From assembly GCA_045504435.1 (NCBI GenBank), contig JBEULC010000005.1:159673-223672 (forward strand): a stretch of DNA of 64,000 nt, given 5' to 3'. Below, in pieces: positions 59,587-64,000 of the stretch. The notes beneath the pieces are model-generated. The model did not search any database and was not told the DNA's origin. It was given only the letters and a program-made list of their open reading frames with translations. Origin of the DNA: JBEULC01 sp045504435 (GTDB lineage Bacteria > Pseudomonadota > Alphaproteobacteria > WRAU01 > Hepatincolaceae). The position numbers and the translations under genes were made by a program. Each line of letters starts with the position of its first letter. Position 1 is the stretch's first letter.

Positions 59587-61293
59587 ATGAAAATAATGAT
59601 CAAATTTCCCTTTGCTTTCTCACATATTAAAGAAAGTCTGCAGAAAAACAGCAGAATAATTTTTATTATTTTATTTAGTTTATATATTGGGGCATTTTTT
59701 AATTTAGCTACTGCTAAAAATGTTCTATTTGCGGATTTATTTTTAATTTTTGCAAGCTTATGTGTAATTTTAGGCCTATTTTCCTTTAATAATTTACTTT
59801 TAAAAAGTATCACTATTATTTTTATAATATGCAATACTATAGCCTTTTATATCCAATATTTTTTAAAAGTCGATATAGGTTTAAATATGATAGCCTCATT
59901 TTTTAATACCAATCAATCAGAAGCTTTAGAGCAACTTTCAATCATTTCGTGGCTAAATTGGTTGTTTTTGCTAAGTATATTTGTAATCCCTAGCCTTATA
60001 GTTATTTGCTACCCTTTAAAATTTCATAATTTCAGTTATAAATCTTATATTTACAAATTATTAGGGCTATGGATAATAAATTTTTTAGTAGTTTTCCTTT
60101 GGACCCCCTTTAAATTTTATGATAATTATAATAAGTCCTTATTTACCTTTATTGAGAAAATAGGATTTAATTATAATATTGAACTAATACCTGTAAATTA
60201 TGTTTATAATTTGGTTAAATATCTTACAGTAGTGAACTCTAGTGTAACTTATAAGAATTTAATCACTCAATACCCTTTTAATTTAACTAGTAAATCTAAA
60301 GAGCCTTATAATATAGTATTAATTATTGGTGAAACCGCCAGAAATGCCAATTTTTCTTTAGGAGATTATAAACGTGAAACCAATCCTTTACTCAAACAAC
60401 AAAAAAATTTAGTTTACTATTCTTCCTTTTATTCTTGTAATACTGGTACTATCTTATCGGTAAGTTGCCTTTTAAGCTATAGATCTGGAGAGGAATTTAG
60501 AAAATATTTACCCTTTAGTTTAACTAATGAAGTTGCGTCTTTTTCAGAAATTTTCAATGCATTTGATTTTGAAACCTATTTGATTTCAACTAACGCTTAT
60601 CGTCCAAAAGATCCTATGTTCTCTCATATTAAAGAAGTACAAAATATTTATTATTTTCCTTATAAAATGGGGTTTAAAGATGGAGATTTAATCATAAAAT
60701 TACAGGAGATAATTTCTAAAGGTAAAAAAAATAAGCTGATTATTTTACATACCATGGGTAGTCATTTTCAATATTCAGCTCGTTACCCAGAGGGGTTTGC
60801 TAAATGGAAGCCAGTTTGCAATGAAGCTAGTGAAAAATTAGCTTTTGGTGCTTGTACCTCTGCTGCTTTAATTAATGAGTATGATAATTCAATTTTATAT
60901 ACTGATTTTGTTTTAAATAGTATGATGCAGTTACTAGAAGAGCAAAGCTCTATGCTTTTATATGTTAGCGATCATGGGGAAAATTTAGGAGAGGGAAATA
61001 GATATTTACATGGTTCTGACTATGCGCAAGCCTATAAGGGAGAACTAAATATTCCAGGTATTATTTGGTTTTCTGATAAATGGCTAAAAACCTTTGGTGA
61101 AGCTCAATTTAATAATGCTTTCGTAAAAAAAACTAGCACTCTTAATCATGATTTTGTTTTTCATTCTATTTTAGATTGTGCCTTTATTAAATCTCCCTTT
61201 ATAGATAAATCTCTAAGCTTGTGTGCTAATATAAGGGCAAAAGATATTACCTCTACTTTACCCCCCTTTGCCCTGCTTAAAGATGCAAAATAA
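59587..61293 (+). CDS. Phosphoethanolamine transferase, EptA-like
   Basis: This is an inner-membrane enzyme that transfers phosphoethanolamine, most likely to lipid A, lowering surface charge. The protein has 568 residues. The N-terminal 220 residues hold about five membrane spans. The alkaline-phosphatase-like domain has IGETARNANFSLGDYKRETN with its zinc Glu, and SCNTGTILSVSCLLSYRSGE, where the Thr after SCN aligns with the phospho-acceptor Thr of EptA and MCR enzymes. HTMGSHFQYSARYP and VSDHGENLGEGNRYLHGSDY complete the metal site. Substrate choice between lipid A, core sugar and glucans is not readable by eye. It is monocistronic. Family members confer polymyxin tolerance, a family-based inference here. 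Confidence 0.9.
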   Translation: MKIMIKFPFAFSHIKESLQKNSRIIFIILFSLYIGAFFNLATAKNVLFADLFLIFASLCVILGLFSFNNLLLKSITIIFIICNTIAFYIQYFLKVDIGLNMIASFFNTNQSEALEQLSIISWLNWLFLLSIFVIPSLIVICYPLKFHNFSYKSYIYKLLGLWIINFLVVFLWTPFKFYDNYNKSLFTFIEKIGFNYNIELIPVNYVYNLVKYLTVVNSSVTYKNLITQYPFNLTSKSKEPYNIVLIIGETARNANFSLGDYKRETNPLLKQQKNLVYYSSFYSCNTGTILSVSCLLSYRSGEEFRKYLPFSLTNEVASFSEIFNAFDFETYLISTNAYRPKDPMFSHIKEVQNIYYFPYKMGFKDGDLIIKLQEIISKGKKNKLIILHTMGSHFQYSARYPEGFAKWKPVCNEASEKLAFGACTSAALINEYDNSILYTDFVLNSMMQLLEEQSSMLLYVSDHGENLGEGNRYLHGSDYAQAYKGELNIPGIIWFSDKWLKTFGEAQFNNAFVKKTSTLNHDFVFHSILDCAFIKSPFIDKSLSLCANIRAKDITSTLPPFALLKDAK

Positions 61294-62097
61294 GCATAAT
61301 AAAAAATAGATAAATAACTCTGTAAACAAATAATACAAACCTCATCTTAATAAAACCAGAAAAGTAAAATTTAAGACTATTTATCTAACTTTTACCCAAT
61401 TTATATCTAACAATTTCTAAAAAAAGTTTGATTATCCTGAACAACCTTTGAAATTAAAATAATTTTTTTCACTAAGTTACCCAAAATCAATATCGCTTGC
61501 AAAAATCAAAGCAAAACTTTAACAACATTTTTTAACAAGGATTGTTTCTTTTGCTCCTCTTGTGGTGATTAAGATTTCTGTCCCTTGTAACGTTAGTTGC
61601 AAACACTGTTAATTATATAAAAAAGGAAAAAAGAATTTTGTAAAATTAGATAATATCCTTTATAATCATAAGGGTGGACAATAATAATATCAATAAAGTG
61701 ATAACATTAACAATAGCATTTTGTGCTAAAAATCAACAAAGATTTGCACCTTATAAACAACTCTGTGGCTTTTAAATTTAGTAGAAGGGAATCAGGAGAA
61801 ACAAACTCTCAAAAATTATGGTGGGATAAAATAGCATCTAAGATAGATCTAAGAAGGTCAATATTTTGAAATAAGTGAGCAAAAATAGAGAGCCCAATAA
61901 GTGGATGTAGAGAGACAAATTAAATAGATAAAAATATTTTTATTTGTCAACTTTAATATATCTAAAAATTTTACTCAATATAAGATAATTTTTTAATTGT
62001 AATTCAATTCTTATAAAAAACATAACTTTATCATAAGAGAATTATAAAATACTACACTTTAAAACATTTAATTATAAGTAAAAATTAGGAAAAGATC
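61294..62097. other. Gene-free gap of about 800 bases
   Basis: No intact gene is recognised. Short open stretches remain, such as one on the plus strand at about 61772-61869 (SRRESGETNSQKLWWDK) and one on the minus strand near 61526-61610 (LQLTLQGTEILITTRGAKET). Neither matches a family I know. It looks like decayed sequence. Confidence 0.5.
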
Positions 62098-63020
62098 TTG
62101 AAATCCCTAGATTTAATTTTTGAGGCAGTACTAAATTCATTAGGATATACTCAATCTAAAAAAAGAGTAAATAGAATTTTTACCATCCAAGATCATAATA
62201 GAAAGCAAAGTAACTAATTTAAAATTTAATCTAGATGATACTTCTAAGTCTGTGATAGATGCCCTGCTTTATTTAGCAACTAATAAACATAAAAAAGTGT
62301 ATAAAAGCAAAGATGTTGCTCTTTATTCTAAATTTTACAATATGAGTGTATTACATAAGCTATATTATAGACTGAAATATAAAATACCTTTTAATCTAAC
62401 CATATTACAAGAAGTCTTTCACTATAAATGTGGATTGCAATTTATTGAGACAGAAGAATTAGATTATTTAAAAGGTAAGTCTTCTATAACTGCAGGTGCT
62501 TATTTTGGTGATAGTGCAGTAGTATTGCATGACCTAACTCAAAGCAAAGTATATGGCTTTGAACCTAATAAACATAATTTCTCTTTATTTAATAAAATGA
62601 TAGATCAAAATAATAAGAATGATATTTATTATTCCCATTAATAAAGGATTATCTGATAATTATGGTATTGCTTATATTAATGATAATAAATCTTCTACTG
62701 GTTCTAAATTATCTAATAATACAGATGGCAGTAAAATTGCAGTAGTGTCAGTTGATGATTTTATAAAAGAAAATAATATTAAAGATTTGGGTTTAATTCA
62801 CTTAGATGTTGAAGGATTAGAAACAAAGGTTATAGAGGGTGCTAAAAATGTTATAGCAGAATATAAACCAATTTTGTTAATTTCCATCTATCATAATCCA
62901 GAAGATTTTTTTGATTTAAAACCACTTATTGAAAGCTGGAATTTAGATTATAACTTTAAAATAAGAAAGCTTGCAAGAAATAGGTTCGAATTAATGTTAA
63001 TTGCAACACCTAAACTCTAA
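62098..63020 (+). pseudogene. FkbM-type methyltransferase, broken by two frameshifts
   Basis: One methyltransferase of about 307 residues is spread over all three frames. The first part runs from a TTG at 62098 (after AGGAAAAG) with SLDLIFEAVLNSLGYTQSKK. A shift in the run of five T near 62180 leads into LPSKIIIESKVTNLKFNLDD. The second part has SITAGAYFGDSAVVLHDLTQ and KVYGFEPNKHNFSLFNKMI. A second shift near 62625-62630 leads into PINKGLSDNYGIAYINDNKS. The last part has VSVDDFIKENNIKDLGLIHL and DVEGLETKVIEGA, typical of FkbM enzymes. Removing one base at each point restores a single frame. Both points lie in short T or TTA runs, so sequencing error is possible. Such enzymes methylate sugars or other small acceptors. 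Confidence 0.85.
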
Positions 63021-63040
63021 TCCTTATTAGATTTATTATT

Positions 63041-63177
63041 TTATCTTATATAAGTTAAGAAATCATGTATATAGTATAAATCTTCAATATAATGAATAAT
63101 CTCTTCTTTAGTATAAGTTTTAAAAAATTCTTCTCTTAATCTTCTTTTTATACTCTCAGCTATTTTTATATTTATTC
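63041..63177 (-). other. Open fragment of unknown origin
   Basis: A stop-free minus-strand stretch of about 45 codons reads KIAESIKRRLREEFFKTYTK, then EEIIHYIEDLYYIHDF, and ends at a stop at 63041. There is no start codon. It lies downstream of the DNA methyltransferase remains on the same strand and could be the end of a lost partner gene. I do not recognise the family. Confidence 0.3.
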
Positions 63178-63299
63178 TTTAGATCCTTATTTACTTTTAT
63201 ATAATGAAACATTCGTTTGAGCCTGCAGTTAAGTGTAGTGGAAAGAGCATACTAATATATCTTTCCGCACAACTCTTTAGTTTACGCCATTTTTTATAA

Positions 63300-63704
63300 T
63301 CTTTTTTCTGCGATATTGTAATAACTCTTCTAACGATTCAAAGCCTATAAACTCTCTTTTCAGCTAATGGCAAACTATTCCTGTAGGTTCTGAACCCATG
63401 AATGGATCTAAAATTATTTGATTTTCTTGTGTGGTCATTTCAAGAAGATGGTCTAGGATTTGGATCGGTTTAACGGTGGGGTTAGTTTCATTGGCTAATA
63501 CTTGGCGCTTGACTAAAATAAACTAAAAAGCCCTTGTCCTTTAATACCTTATAAGAATTTTCTAAAAAAATTAGCAAAGTTAAAGCCTGTTTCTATTTTA
63601 TGAGCCCACTTTAAGCTATATGGGGGGGCGAGTATTATAGAATCAATTGAATTTGGTAAAATATTATTAAATAAATTCTCTTAATTGCCTAATTGCAATT
63701 GCAT
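63300..63704 (-). pseudogene. Heavily mutated DNA adenine/cytosine-N4 methyltransferase
   Basis: Read on the minus strand, pieces of a site-specific DNA methyltransferase appear in order: MQLQLGN near 63704, then SIDSIILAPPYSLKWAHKIE with the catalytic (D/A)PPY motif, then NETNPTVKPIQILDHLLEMT-like text in another frame. After it comes QIILDPFMGSEPTGIV with the SAM-binding DPFxGSGTT motif and KREFIGFESLEELLQYRRKK. Catalytic motif before SAM motif is the beta-class order. Many stops and frame changes interrupt it. The first Asp of DPPY is Ala, and GSGTT is changed to GSEPT. It is inactive. It may have been a solitary methylase or half of a restriction-modification pair. Confidence 0.82.
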
Positions 63705-63728
63705 TTTTGTTCTCCCTGCTTATTTTAA

Positions 63729-63920
63729 TTACTTTTTGTTTTCTTTATCTTGTTTATCTTTATTACTTAAATGCATTAAGTATTCTTTATGGGTATGTAA
63801 GCCTATCTTTTTCCAGATATAATAAAGTCCTAAAAATATAAAGCTGCTACTTAAAGCGTAAAGCAGCATATCAAAATAAGTGTAGCTAACAAAATTAAAT
63901 GGCAAAAATTTGCTTCCCAC
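63729..63920 (-). CDS. Small membrane protein, unknown
   Basis: This is a 63-residue open frame from a GTG at 63920; an ATG at residue 18 (MLLYALSSSFIFLGLYYI) is an alternative start. One membrane span (LLYALSSSFIFLGLYYIW) is followed by a basic polar tail (KKIGLHTHKEYLMHLSNKDK). Size and topology are like CcmD or CcoQ-type accessory subunits, but there is no diagnostic residue and no cytochrome gene nearby. The ribosome-binding site is weak for both starts. It lies 24 bases upstream of the DNA methyltransferase remains. Confidence 0.4.
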   Translation of the reverse strand: MGSKFLPFNFVSYTYFDMLLYALSSSFIFLGLYYIWKKIGLHTHKEYLMHLSNKDKQDKENKK

Positions 63921-64000
63921 AAATTGCTAATTCTAGACAAAAATCTATCTCTACAAACCCTAAAACCTAGGATTTACAAGGCTTTTATCTAAATATTTAC

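Noticed and set aside
63729..63920. Naming the small membrane protein as CcmD
   Set aside because: Only size and topology fit, with no diagnostic residue and no cytochrome c maturation gene nearby.

Overview
The window is AT-rich (roughly 30% G+C by eye) and densely coded. It looks like a chromosome segment of a host-associated alphaproteobacterium with a reduced genome, broadly Rickettsiales- or Holosporales-like. The evidence is the alphaproteobacterial order plsY-dprA-topA-rnr-rpmG, the full dcw order running on into lpxC-bamD-recN-ligA, a Rickettsia-like N-terminal extension on RuvX, gatCAB for indirect aminoacylation, and an envelope protein of a pan-alphaproteobacterial type. I cannot fix the genus.

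Layout. 1-4518 (minus): an outer-membrane barrel protein, tRNA-Ser(GCU) and gatC-gatA-gatB. 4738-13593 (plus): ruvX, plsY, dprA, topA, rnr and rpmG. RNase R carries an N-terminal low-complexity tail of about 340 residues. 13594-26466 is mixed: two long gene-free stretches, a degenerate receiver-like protein, a secreted OB-fold protein with a clear terminator, a 3-methyladenine glycosylase, rluD, yqgE, rnhA, a secreted protein, dCMP deaminase, a U32-family protein, an M23 endopeptidase with a long hydrophobic N-terminus, and an RlmD-type methyltransferase. 26568-31081 (plus): an M16 peptidase, then a TonB-dependent receptor overlapping a TonB gene. 31150-31590: remains of an AAC(6')-like acetyltransferase.

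31748-58190 is one continuous minus-strand cluster, read rsmH-ftsL-ftsI-murE-murF-mraY-murD-ftsW-murG-murC-murB-ddl-ftsQ-ftsA-ftsZ-lpxC-bamD-recN-ligA. It supplies the lipid I/II pathway, the divisome core, the first committed lipid A step and an outer-membrane assembly lipoprotein. The cell therefore appears able to build meso-DAP peptidoglycan and a lipid A outer membrane. mraZ is absent; the RNase P RNA gene, with its own recognisable promoter, sits where mraZ is often found.

58829-64000: a GNAT acetyltransferase, a lipid A phosphoethanolamine transferase-like gene, then a decaying tail with an FkbM methyltransferase split over three frames and a heavily mutated DNA methyltransferase. No insertion sequence, CRISPR array or prophage was seen. 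I found no clear new multi-gene system. The most unusual items are the RNase R tail with a hairpin in front of the gene, the M23 N-terminal extension, the low-complexity inserts in otherwise conserved enzymes, the degenerate receiver gene beside strong hairpins, and the three pseudogenes.
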